This document shows, one piece after another, positions 44,290 to 55,600 of a stretch of 64,000 nucleotides of DNA. Origin of the DNA: Polyangia bacterium. GTDB lineage: Bacteria > Myxococcota_A > Polyangia > Polyangiales > Sandaracinaceae. The notes under the pieces were generated by a model, which had not been told where the DNA came from, did not search any database, and was given only the letters and a program-made list of their open reading frames with translations. Every line of letters begins with the position of its first letter. The stretch's first letter is position 1. The translations under genes were made by a program, and so were the position numbers. The DNA lies in contig JAUHXR010000003.1 in assembly GCA_030426845.1 (NCBI GenBank), positions 1 to 64,000 of the forward strand, written 5' to 3'.

Positions 44290-45165
44290 ATGACGAAGCT
44301 CGGATTCGGGGTCGCGCCGCTCAGAGGGCTGGTTACGGGGTTGTCTACGGGCCTGGTGATGGCGCTGGTGATGGCCCCTCGCGCCGCGGAGGCCCAGTCG
44401 AATGGGCCCGAGCTCTGCGCGCGGATCAGCACCCAGAGCGCGGCGCTCGAGTGCACCCGCGCGGTGGCGGGCCAGCGCGTGGGCCCGGCGGCGGCGCGGC
44501 TCTGCGGCCGGATCAGCACCGCGTCCCAGATGGTCGAGTGCGCGCGCGCCGTCGCGGGGCGCGCCTTCCCGGCGGCGGGCGAGCAGCTCTGCGGCCGGAT
44601 CAGCACCGCGTCTCAGATGGTGGCCTGCGCGGCCGCGGTCGCCGGCCATCGCCTCGACGACGCGGCGGCGGGGGTCTGCGGTCGGATCAGCACCGCGTCG
44701 CAGATCGCGCAGTGCGCGGGCGCCGCGGCCGACAAGACCTACGACCCCGCCGAGCTCGCGATGTGCGGCCGGCTGAGCACCGGCTCCGGCATCGTGGAGT
44801 GCATGCGCGCGAGCGGGCGGCGCCCCACGCCCCCGGCCGCGCGCCCCGCCGCGGTGGCGCCGAGCGGCGGGGTCGTCGCGGTCAACGTGGTGAACGACAG
44901 CGACGTCGTGCTCACCCGCGTCTACGTGCGGGCCGCCGGCGCCTCGCGCTGGCCGGGCGCGGCGTGGCGTGGTGTGCTCCAGCCGGGGATGCAGGTCCGC
45001 CTTACCCTCGCGCCCGGCGGCTGGGACGTCTGCGTCGAGACGGCCGACGGCCTCTCCACGTGGTGGCACCCCGTAGCGATCGACGCGCGCACGGGCCGCC
45101 TGACGGTGAGCGGATCGGTGACGGACCGACGTGTGTTCGGCGTGCAGGAATGCGTCACGCGCTAG
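44290..45165 (+). CDS. Exported protein with five 29-residue Cys repeats
   Basis: Read from ATG 44290: 291 residues, a signal peptide ending at AAEAQS, then five tandem 29-residue units. Each begins LCGRISTASQMV and has a second Cys 13-14 residues later (CGRIST...C). A linker rich in Pro/Ala follows, then a beta-rich C-terminal domain (VNVVNDSDVVLTRVYVRAAG) with one Cys pair. The paired Cys suggest each unit closes with a disulfide. The repeats resemble no family that I recognise. Its stop codon lies inside the left arm of the inverted-repeat element that follows. Confidence 0.7.
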   Translation: MTKLGFGVAPLRGLVTGLSTGLVMALVMAPRAAEAQSNGPELCARISTQSAALECTRAVAGQRVGPAAARLCGRISTASQMVECARAVAGRAFPAAGEQLCGRISTASQMVACAAAVAGHRLDDAAAGVCGRISTASQIAQCAGAAADKTYDPAELAMCGRLSTGSGIVECMRASGRRPTPPAARPAAVAPSGGVVAVNVVNDSDVVLTRVYVRAAGASRWPGAAWRGVLQPGMQVRLTLAPGGWDVCVETADGLSTWWHPVAIDARTGRLTVSGSVTDRRVFGVQECVTR

Positions 45166-45331
45166 AGCGCCAATCGGTTTGAAGCCGCCGCAAATCACGG
45201 GCGGGACAGCCGTCCGGCGCGGCCAGCCGCTCCTCGACGATGCCTGAGCATCGCCTCGTCACGTCTGACCACGCCGAACGGCCGTCGCGCTCCGAGCTTT
45301 CTCGACTCTCCAAACCGATTGGCGCTCTAGC
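45161..45331. repeat. 171-bp element with perfect 21-bp inverted ends
   Basis: The left arm GCTAGAGCGCCAATCGG... (45161-45181) and the right arm (45311-45331) are exact reverse complements over 21 bp. Inside is a 6-bp hairpin CGATGC-CTGA-GCATCG (45238-45253) and no coding frame. The left arm supplies the TAG stop of the preceding gene. This fits a MITE-like insertion or a structured RNA element; no flanking target-site duplication is clear. It fills most of the 324-bp gap before the exonuclease gene; the rest of that gap (45332-45481) shows nothing. Confidence 0.7.
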
Positions 45332-45489
45332 AAGGCGCCTTGCGCAGCGGGCTCGACCCGCGAGGCCGCGGCGCTTCCCAGCGCGAAGCCGCACACGACG
45401 GTCGCCCCAGCACGACCAGACCCCGACCCGCCCAGGCCCCGCCCGCCCAGCCCCCTCGAGCCGCCCCCGCCGCCTGCTATCAGAGGGGC

Positions 45490-46299
45490 GTGCGGCTCCT
45501 CTCGTGGAACGTCAACTCGGTCCGGGTCCGGCTCGAGGCCCTGCGGCGCGTGGTGCGCAAGTACCAGCCCGACGTGGTGTGCTTGCAGGAGACGAAGGTC
45601 GTCGACGCGCTCTTCCCGCGCGAGGCCTTCACGCGGATGGGCTTCGTCGACCTCGCGGTCGCGGGGCAGAAGGGCTACCACGGCGTCGCGATCGCGAGCC
45701 GGGCGTCGATCACGTCGCGTCACCGTCAGGCGCTCGCCTCGTCCGAGGACCAGCGCCACCTGTCGGTCGTCACCGCGGGGCTCGAGATCCACAACGTCTA
45801 CGTGCCAGCCGGCGGCCCGCTCCCCGATCCGCGCCTCAACCCGGCCTTCGCGCACAAGCTCGACTACCTCCGCGCGCTCGCCGCGTGGACACGGAGCTGG
45901 CCCGAGCCGGAGGAGCACCCCCGGGTGCTCGTCGGCGACCTGAACGTCGCGCCCCTCGAGCACGACGTCTGGGATCACCGACGCCTGCGCCGCACGATCA
46001 CTCACACCGAGGCCGAGGTCTCCCTGCTCGAAGCCGCGCAGGATGCGCTCCCCTGGGTCGACGTGGGCCGTCGCTTCGTGCCGCCGCAGGAGAAGCTCTA
46101 CACCTGGTGGAGCCACCGCGGGGACTGGCGCTCGCGCATGCAGGGGCGGCGGCTCGACCACGCGTGGGTGAGCTCGGCGCTCGCGCCGCGCCTCCGCGGC
46201 TTCCAGGTGGCGGTCGAGGTGAGGGGGTGGCGGCGGCCCTCGGATCATGCGCCCGTGATCGTCGACCTCGACTGGCCTCGCGCCGACGCCGCGCGCTGA
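45490..46299 (+). CDS. xth: Exodeoxyribonuclease III
   Basis: A 269-residue AP endonuclease/3'-5' exonuclease. The start at GTG 45490 has AGAGGGG seven bases upstream and gives the canonical RLLSWNVNSVR beginning. Catalytic and metal residues are seen in CLQETK, the active-site Tyr region NVYVPAG, GDLNVAP (Asp/Asn) and RPSDHAPV (Asp/His). It repairs abasic sites in DNA. Single gene, not in an operon with repair partners. Confidence 0.94.
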   Translation: MRLLSWNVNSVRVRLEALRRVVRKYQPDVVCLQETKVVDALFPREAFTRMGFVDLAVAGQKGYHGVAIASRASITSRHRQALASSEDQRHLSVVTAGLEIHNVYVPAGGPLPDPRLNPAFAHKLDYLRALAAWTRSWPEPEEHPRVLVGDLNVAPLEHDVWDHRRLRRTITHTEAEVSLLEAAQDALPWVDVGRRFVPPQEKLYTWWSHRGDWRSRMQGRRLDHAWVSSALAPRLRGFQVAVEVRGWRRPSDHAPVIVDLDWPRADAAR

Positions 46300-46311
46300 T
46301 ACGATCCCGCC

Positions 46312-47229
46312 GTGGTCTTGCCTCACCGCCTCGAGGCCGCGCTGGGCGCGGCGAGCCTGCGCGCCATCCGCGCGCTCCAGCACCGGATGCTCGACGCGCG
46401 CGTCACCGACCACGTCGACGCCCGCGGACGCGTGACGCCGGTGCTCTCGGTCGGCACCCCGCGCCGCGGCACGCTCGTCTGGCTGCACGGCTTCAGCGAC
46501 CGCTTCGACACCATCCTGCGCGTCGCCCCGCACCTGCGCCGCGACTACCGCATCGTCGCGCCGTCGATGCCCGCCTTCGGCGAGGGTTGGGTCGATCCCG
46601 ACGCGACGCACACCTTCGACGCCTACGCCGAGTGGATGGCCAGGGTGATCGCGGACGTCGCTCCGTCGCGCTTCCACCTCATGGGGAACTCGCTCGGGGG
46701 CGCGACCGCCTTCGGGGTCGCGGCGCGCTTGCCGGACCGCGTCGCGACCGTCATCGCGCTCAACGCGGCCGGCGTCGTGATCGAGGGCGTCGACTGCGCT
46801 CACGGGGAAATCGGCGGGGGCGACAACCTCTTCGAGGTGCGCACGCGCGAGGACCACGCGCGGCTCAACGCGCGCGTCTTCGCCCGGCCTCTGCGCCTGC
46901 CCCGCTGGATCGAGGCCCACCTCTTCGAGGAGATGCGCGCCCAGGCGGACTGGTACGTCCGGATCGGCCGGGATCTCGCGACCAGCGCGGTCCGCGCGGA
47001 GGGGGAGGGGTGGAGCGCGTATGTCCCCTTGCCCGAGGTGGCGCCTCCGACGCTCGTGCTCTGGGGCGACCAGGATGGCCTCTTCCCGGTGGCCCACGGT
47101 GAGCGGATGGCGGCCGCGGTGGCCGACGGACGCCTCGAGCGGCTCCCCGGCGTCGGGCACTCCGCGCACGTGGAGGCGCCGCGCCGCCTCGCCGAGGCCT
47201 TCGATCGATGGGCCCGTCTCATGGGCTGA
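46312..47229 (+). CDS. Alpha/beta hydrolase
   Basis: A 305-residue hydrolase. The oxyanion-hole segment is WLHGFSD, the nucleophile elbow GNSLGG (Ser), the acid DQDGLFP (Asp), and the His GVGHSAH, so the triad is complete and ordered as in the family. It lies 12 bp after the exonuclease gene and is probably cotranscribed. Substrate unknown; esterase, lipase-like or C-C hydrolase activity are all possible. Confidence 0.88.
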   Translation: MVLPHRLEAALGAASLRAIRALQHRMLDARVTDHVDARGRVTPVLSVGTPRRGTLVWLHGFSDRFDTILRVAPHLRRDYRIVAPSMPAFGEGWVDPDATHTFDAYAEWMARVIADVAPSRFHLMGNSLGGATAFGVAARLPDRVATVIALNAAGVVIEGVDCAHGEIGGGDNLFEVRTREDHARLNARVFARPLRLPRWIEAHLFEEMRAQADWYVRIGRDLATSAVRAEGEGWSAYVPLPEVAPPTLVLWGDQDGLFPVAHGERMAAAVADGRLERLPGVGHSAHVEAPRRLAEAFDRWARLMG

Positions 47230-47260
47230 GGCGCCGCGCCGCGACTGCCTCTGCGTTGAC

Positions 47261-47407
47261 ATGGTCTTGTCCGCATCGCGCGAGGCCCTGCTGGCGGAGA
47301 TCCGCGCGGCCGGGTTCGAGGAGGTCGAGCGCGTGGATGTCGGCGCGGACCCCACCGTCGTGTTCGCCGTCGCCCGTCGCCCCGCGCTCGATCCCGACCG
47401 CGCGTGA
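47261..47407 (+). CDS. Short ORF, possible remnant
   Basis: A 48-residue frame (starts MVLSASREALLAEIRAAGF) with codon use like real genes. The sequence pattern AGFEEVERVDVGADPTVVFAVARRP resembles the last helix and strand of SAM-dependent methyltransferases. No convincing ribosome-binding site. It is either a small gene of unknown role or the 3' end of a lost methyltransferase gene. Confidence 0.35.
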   Translation: MVLSASREALLAEIRAAGFEEVERVDVGADPTVVFAVARRPALDPDRA

Positions 47408-47432
47408 CCGACCGCGCGTGACCGACCGCGCG
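47405..47432. repeat. 14-bp direct repeat
   Basis: TGACCGACCGCGCG occurs twice head to tail between the short ORF and the convergent propeller lipoprotein gene. The first copy contains the short ORF's stop codon. Confidence 0.6.
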
Positions 47433-47433
47433 C

Positions 47434-48540
47434 CTACTCGCAGCGGAGCTCGATCGCGCTCATCCCGTTGCCGCTGGATGCGTAGAGCACCCCCGCGCGG
47501 AGCGTGAGGTGCTGGAGGTCGCCGATCGCGGTCTCGCCCGCGATCGGGACGACGCGAGGGCGCAGCGGATCGGCGAGGTCGACCAGCCGAAGCGCCCCGC
47601 CGCCCAGGGCGGCGAGGTCGCCCTCGACCGTGATCGGGCCCACGTACGGCTGCGGGAGGGGGAGCCGCGCGACCTCTGTCGCTGCGGTGGGGCCCAGCTC
47701 GAGGACGCGCAGTCCGTCCGTGTCGACCCACACGGCCCGACCCCGGTGCGCCGCCACGCTGGTCGACCAGCTCGCGTCCCCCTCCTGCATGGGGGTGCGA
47801 TGGCGCAGGGTCCCCGTCCGGAGGTCGCGGAGCTCGAGGGACGACGACATCGTCTCGGGCTCCAGCGCCGACAGGATCAGGCGCTCGCCGTCCACGGTCA
47901 GGTCGCCGACCGCGCGGTCCAGCGTCTCGAGGTAGGCGATCCGCGGCGCGTCGAGGTCCGAGAGGTCGACGCCCACGAGCTGGCGTGAGCCGCCTCCCGA
48001 GACGATCACCGCGAAGTCGTCGACGACCCGCATCTGCTCGGGCACGTTGACCGGCGCCGGCAGGGCCAGCGCGGCGCGCATCGTCGGCGCCCGCGGATCG
48101 TCGAGCGCGTAGACGGTCAGGGTGGGCTCGAAGTTCCGCACCGACACGAGGTGACCTCGCGCCACGCCGAGGGCTCCGTTCGAGGCGGCGCGCTCGTCGA
48201 CGTGACCGACCGCGTCGGGCCGCCGCGGGTCGCGGAAGTCCCAGACCTCGATGCCGATCGCCTGCCGGTAGGCGTAGCCGTCGCGCACCGCGAGCGGGCC
48301 CGAGCAGAAGCAGCCCTCGCCGACCGGGTCGCTGGCCACCGGGTCGCAGGTGACGGGGCCGCCGCCCGCGTCGGGCGCGCCCGCGTCGCCGAGGAGCGGC
48401 CCGGCGTCGTCGAGGAGCGGCCCGGCGTCGGAGCGGGGCGCCTCGTGGGAGGTGCCACAGCCGGTGACGACGGCGAGGGCGACGAGGAACGAGGTGAGCG
48501 AGGTGAGCGGGAGCGAGCCGAGGGAGGTGAAGCAGCGCAT
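47434..48540 (-). CDS. LVIVD/propeller-repeat lipoprotein
   Basis: A 368-residue lipoprotein with lipobox VTGC (Cys28) and a linker repeating DAGPLL. The rest is a beta-propeller of LVIVD-like blades, seen as IEVWDFRDPRRPDAVG, LTVYALDDPRAP, LVGVDLSDLDAPRIAYLE and LRLVDLADPLRPRVV. Four Cys in the N-terminal part could form two disulfides. A surface or periplasmic binding role is likely. Transcribed away from the J-protein gene. Confidence 0.75.
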   Translation of the reverse strand: MRCFTSLGSLPLTSLTSFLVALAVVTGCGTSHEAPRSDAGPLLDDAGPLLGDAGAPDAGGGPVTCDPVASDPVGEGCFCSGPLAVRDGYAYRQAIGIEVWDFRDPRRPDAVGHVDERAASNGALGVARGHLVSVRNFEPTLTVYALDDPRAPTMRAALALPAPVNVPEQMRVVDDFAVIVSGGGSRQLVGVDLSDLDAPRIAYLETLDRAVGDLTVDGERLILSALEPETMSSSLELRDLRTGTLRHRTPMQEGDASWSTSVAAHRGRAVWVDTDGLRVLELGPTAATEVARLPLPQPYVGPITVEGDLAALGGGALRLVDLADPLRPRVVPIAGETAIGDLQHLTLRAGVLYASSGNGMSAIELRCE

Positions 48541-48652
48541 GGCGAGGATCGTGCGGCCCGGGGCACTATCTGAGAAATCGATGGCGCTGATTGGTGTCAG
48601 AGTTTGAGGTTATTGGTTTGCGGTCCGGGGCACGGGCGCAGGATGCTTTGCT

Positions 48653-49170
48653 CTAGCGTGAGGTGCGGAGCTTGGCTTCGATCTGGGTGAGGCGCGTGCG
48701 GAGTAGGTCGTTCTCCGGCTCGATCTCGACCGCGCGCTTCATCGCCTTCCAGGCGTCGCGCCACCGGCCGCCGCGCGCGGCCTCCGCGGACCGGTGATAG
48801 AACTCGAGCGCGTGCGGCGACCGGATCGGGGTCTGGGGCCGCGCGCGCGCGGGTCTGGCCGGGGGCTGGCGCTCGGCGCGCTCGGCGCGCTCGGCGCGGT
48901 CGCGCTCCTCGGAGGAGAGGCGTCGCTGGCCCGCGCGGAGCACGCGGTCGTAGGCCTTGCGCGAGACGGGATCCAGCAAGACCTGATACGCCTCGCTCCC
49001 GCGCCGGTAGATCTGGGTCGCGCGCTGGAGCTTCTCGGGCTCGTCGGCGCCGAAACGGTCCGGGTGGTAGCGGCGCGCGAACGTGCGGAAGGCGGCCTTG
49101 ACCTCGTCCGACGACGCGGCCGGCTTCACGCCGAGGAGCGTGTAGTAGTCGAGCAGCTCGAGCTGATCGC

Positions 49171-49174
<4 letters not shown>
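48653..49174 (-). CDS. J-domain co-chaperone with TPR-like tail
   Basis: A 173-residue protein. The first 70 residues are a J domain with the essential HPD in RRYHPDRFG, so it can stimulate an Hsp70. A Glu/Arg-rich linker and a single TPR-like helix pair (residues ~125-170) follow. It overlaps the Hsp70 gene by 4 bp (GTGA), which marks it as that chaperone's partner. It lacks the Gly/Phe and Cys-rich zinc regions of DnaJ. Confidence 0.9.
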
Positions 49175-51465
<2,291 letters not shown>

Positions 51466-51506
51466 GCCCGATTATTGCACTCGGAACCCGGCCCGAATCA
51501 ACGCTC

Positions 51507-52475
51507 TCAGAGCGCGCCGGGCGCGCTCTGCAGCGGGCAGTTCACGAGCTGATCGGTGATCTCGTAGCTGACCAATCGGTCAGTCCGCGGCGTGATCGTG
51601 TAGTCGGGCGCGATGTCGAACATGTCGGTCGACGCGGTGTAGTCGGCGACGGTCTGGTCCATCGAGGTGTCGATCGAGCCGACGCTCGCGGGCACCGTCA
51701 CGAGGACCATGCGCCAGAGCGGCGTGTAGTCGCCGTCCTCGAGGTCGACGCCGAGGATGTTGTTGGAGTCGCGCAGGTCGCCGTCGCCGTTGAGATCTTC
51801 ATCGCGCATCCACTCGACCAGCGGGTCGTCGTCGCCCTCGCGGGTCAGCAGGTAGACGTTGCGGACGAACATCGTGCCGTCGGGGAGCACCGCGCGGTTC
51901 GGGCGGCTGGCCGAGAAGTCGAAGCAGCGCGCCTCGCGATCACGCACGTAGACGACCGTCTCGGGGAGCACCGTCGCCATGGGACCCACCTCGATCTCGG
52001 CGTCGAGGCTCGCGACGGGGCAGTGCCAGAGCTCGGAGGTGGGGCGGGGGGCCGGCAGACCCAGCCGGGAGCGCTCCGCCTCGATCGCCTCGAGGCTCGC
52101 GAGGCGGCCGTCCCAGCCCTCGGGGAGCTCGACCCAGTGCACCTGGGCGAAGGGGCTGTAGTCGGCGTCACCCGGCAGCGCGTCGATCACCGGCGGGTGG
52201 TCGAGGGCGGCGCAGTCGTCGCCCCCCTCCGGGCGGCAGAGGCGGTAGACCGGCATCGCGCGCTCGCCGCCCGCCGCCACCGTCCAGTAGCTGATTGGGG
52301 CGCCGTGGACGAAGCCGTTGTGGAGCGTGGCGACGCCGTCGAATCCGTCGTCCGCCGCGATCGCGGCCGCCATCGCGGGGTCGTCGTAGACCGAGGGCAG
52401 CGGCTCGAGCTCACCGCAGCCCGCGAGCGAGGCGAGGGCGGCGAGGGCGAGGAGCGAGGTACGATGGGGCGCCAT
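51507..52475 (-). CDS. Lipoprotein, unknown function
   Basis: A 322-residue protein with lipobox LAGC (Cys20). The mature part is rich in Asp and Pro and has a DLNGDGDLRDSNN segment that looks like a calcium-binding loop. Several Cys are spread through the first half. No family recognised. It has its own promoter region with palindromes upstream (52499-52537). Confidence 0.6.
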   Translation of the reverse strand: MAPHRTSLLALAALASLAGCGELEPLPSVYDDPAMAAAIAADDGFDGVATLHNGFVHGAPISYWTVAAGGERAMPVYRLCRPEGGDDCAALDHPPVIDALPGDADYSPFAQVHWVELPEGWDGRLASLEAIEAERSRLGLPAPRPTSELWHCPVASLDAEIEVGPMATVLPETVVYVRDREARCFDFSASRPNRAVLPDGTMFVRNVYLLTREGDDDPLVEWMRDEDLNGDGDLRDSNNILGVDLEDGDYTPLWRMVLVTVPASVGSIDTSMDQTVADYTASTDMFDIAPDYTITPRTDRLVSYEITDQLVNCPLQSAPGAL

Positions 52476-52498
52476 GAGGAGAGGCTAGAGCGCGAGCG

Positions 52499-52537
52499 GG
52501 GGCTCGCGCGAGCCCCGGTGCGCAATATACGCGCACC
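52499..52537 (-). promoter_or_regulatory. Candidate promoter with an 18-bp palindrome
   Basis: Upstream of the lipoprotein gene, 52499-52516 reads GGGGCTCGCGCGAGCCCC, a perfect 18-bp palindrome. Next to it GGTGCGC-AATATAC-GCGCACC (52517-52537) makes a 7-bp stem. Its AT-rich loop gives TATATT on the minus strand, a good -10 box that would place the transcript start at the edge of the palindrome. The -35 side (GTAACC, 52547-52552) matches weakly. An operator overlapping the start site is the simplest reading. Confidence 0.4.
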
Positions 52538-52601
52538 ACCGCCTCCGGTTACGTCTCGGGCGGTGCGTGCGGGTCACTCCGTGCGGGACGCCATGCGCCG
52601 A

Positions 52602-55600
52602 TCACTCTGCGTGGGTCGGCACGTCGTCCGCGCTCTTGGGCGGGCCGCCGCGGATGCCCCGCACCACGAAGTCGGTCGTGCTCTTCGACTTGCGCCCGAG
52701 GTCCTCGAAGATGAGGTAGAGCGACGGCACCAGGAGCAGCGTGATGAAGGTGGCGAAGAGCACCCCGATGCCGAGGCTGATCGCCATCGGGATGAGGAAG
52801 CGCGCGCCGACTGACGTCTCGAGGATCATCGGCGTGAGGCCGAGGAAGGTCGTGAGCGAGGTCAGGAGGATCGGGCGGAAGCGCCGCACGCCGCCCTGGA
52901 TGACCGCGTCCCGCAGCGAGGTGTTCTCGTCCTTGCGGAAGTCGTTCACCGCGCTCACGAGCACGAGCGAGTCGTTGACCACCACGCCCGCGAGGGCGAC
53001 CAGGCCCATGAAGCTCATCATGCTCAGCCGGTAGTCCAGGACCGCGTGGCCGAGGATCGCGCCGACCGCGCCGAACGGGATCGCGGACGCGATGATGAAC
53101 GGCTGGATGTAGCTCTTGAACGCGACCGCGAGGAGCGCGTACATCGCGAGGAAGGCCATCAGGAAGCCGATGCCGAGCGCGGCCATCGTCTCGGCCTGCC
53201 GCTTGGCCGAGCCACCGGGCTCGATGCGGAGGCCCGGGAACTGGGCCAGGACCTGAGGCACCAGCTCCTGCTGCGCCTGGTTCTGGACGCGGTCGGCGTT
53301 GGTCCCGAAGTCGACCTCGGCGGTGACGTTGACGCGCCTCCGTCCGTCGAGGCGCTGGATCTGGGTGTAGCTGCGCCCACGCCGGATGATCGCGGCCTCG
53401 GTGAGCGGGATCTCGCCGCCGTCCGGGGTGCGCACGAGCATCGACTCGACGTCGGCGAGGGACTGCCGCTCCTCGAGGGGGCGGCGCACGTAGACCCGGA
53501 GCTCATCGCGGCCGCGCTGCTGGCGGACCGCCTCGGCGCCGAAGAACGCGTCGCGGAGCTGGCGGGCGAGCATCTGCTCGGTGATGCCGCGCGCGCGCGC
53601 CTCGGGGCGGAGCTCGAAGTCGAGCTGCTCCTTGCCCTCGGCGAACCCGTCGTTGATCTCGCGCACGCCCGCGTAGCCCTGGAGCCCCTCGGCCAGCACG
53701 GCGGCGGCTCGCTCAAGGGTGTCGAGGTTGGGGTGGCTGAGCTGGAAGTCGATGCCCGATCCGCCGGGGCCGCCGGTGTTGTAGTTGAACGCGAGGGACT
53801 CGACGCCCGGCACCTGTCCGACCTCCTCGCGCCACGCCTCGGCGAACTCGCGCGACGTGAACGAGCGCTGGTCGGACGGCTTGAGGAAGACCGCGATCTC
53901 GGCGAGGTGGCTGCCCGACGAGCTCCCGCCGCTGCCCGGGCCGCCGCCCGCCGCGCCGAAGCTCCCGAGGAGCGCGAAGCGGCCCCGCACCACCTCCTCG
54001 CCGTCGCCGGGCGCGAGCCGCTGGACCACCACGCGCGAGGCGGCGAGCAGGCGCTGCTGCACGCGCTCGGTGTCGGTCACCGGGGTGCCGAACGGCATCG
54101 TGATCTGGCCGGCGACCACGTCGCCGTCGATCTTGGGGAAGAACTCGGACTCGACCCGCCCGCCCGCGACGAGCCCGATGCCCGCGATGAGGATCGCGGT
54201 CGCGGCGGCGAGGGTCACGTAGCGGTGGGTGAGCGCGCGCTCGAGGATCGGCTGGTAGGTGCGCGTGATGAGCCACTCGACGAGCCGGCTGAACCGCTGC
54301 TGCAGGTCGTGCAGGCCCTTCCAGTACCCGGCGATCAAGAGGAGCACCGACGCGGCGGCCACGAAGAGGAGCGCGAAGTTCCATTCGCCGGTGAAGCGGT
54401 AGACGACGAGGAGCGCGAGGTTGTCGAAGATCAGGATGCCCCAGAGCCACTTCCGCGTGCCCTCGAGGTGCCCGAGGTGGGCCGGCAATACGAGCAGCGA
54501 CTCGATCAGCGAGAGCAGCAGCACGAGGATCACCACGATCGGGATCTGCATGAAGAACTTCCCGAACGTCCCCGGCACGAGGAGGAGCGGGATGAAGAAG
54601 ATGCAGGTCGTCAGGATCGCGAAGACCACCGGACCGGCGACCTCCTTGACCCCCTCGATCGCGGCGCGCATCGGGGGCAGGCCTTCGCTGCGCTTGGCGT
54701 AGACCGCCTCGCCCACGACGATCGCGTCGTCGACGACCATCCCCAACGTGAGGATGAACGCGAAGAGCGAGATCATGTTGATCGACGCGCCGTCGAAGAA
54801 CGGCAGCACGAGCAGCGAGCCGATGAACGAGATCGGGATGCCGAGGGTCACCCAGAACGCGAGCCGGATCTCGAGGAACAGGCCCAGGCACACGAGCACC
54901 AGGATCAGGCCGATGTAGGCGTTCTTGAGGAGCAGGTCGATGCGGTCGCGGTAGAACTCGGAGCGGTCGTTCCACGTCGCGAAGTGCACGTTCGGCGGGA
55001 GCGAGCCCTCGTGGTCGGCGATGTACGCGTGGACCTTGGCCGCGATGTCGAGCGGGGTCTGGTCGCCCACCCGGAACACGTTGACCATCACCGCGCGCTG
55101 GCCCTCGTAGACGGCCGCGGTGTCCACCTCGCGGAACCCGTCGGTCACCGTGCCGAGGTCGCCGACCGTGACCTGCGAGCCGTCCGGCTGCATCCGCACG
55201 ACGATGTCCTCGAACTCGTGCCCGACCTCGCGCCGCTCGGTCGTCCGCAGCAGGACCTCGCCCGAGTCGGTGCGCAGCGAGCCGCCCGGCACGTCGATCG
55301 ACGCGGCGCGGATCGCGTTCGCGACGTCGCTGTGGGTGAGGTTGTAGGCGCGCAAGCGGTCCTGTGGGACGTCGACCGCGATCTCGAGCGGGCGGACACC
55401 GCTCAGCTCCACCGTGGTGATGCCGTCGTCCTGGAGGAGGTCGTCGCGGACGCGCTCCGCGAGCGCGCGCAGCGCCGCCTCGGTCGCGTCGCCGTAGATG
55501 ACGACGCTGATCACCTCGCCGCGGAGCGTCGGCCGGCTGACCACTGGCTCCTCGACGTCGGCGGGGAACGCCGTGACCCGGTCCACCGCGCTCTTGATGT

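Noticed and set aside
45161-45331. The inverted-repeat element as an integron attC site or CRISPR
   Set aside because: No GTTRRRY core, no array of repeats and spacers, and the arms are perfect rather than imperfect.
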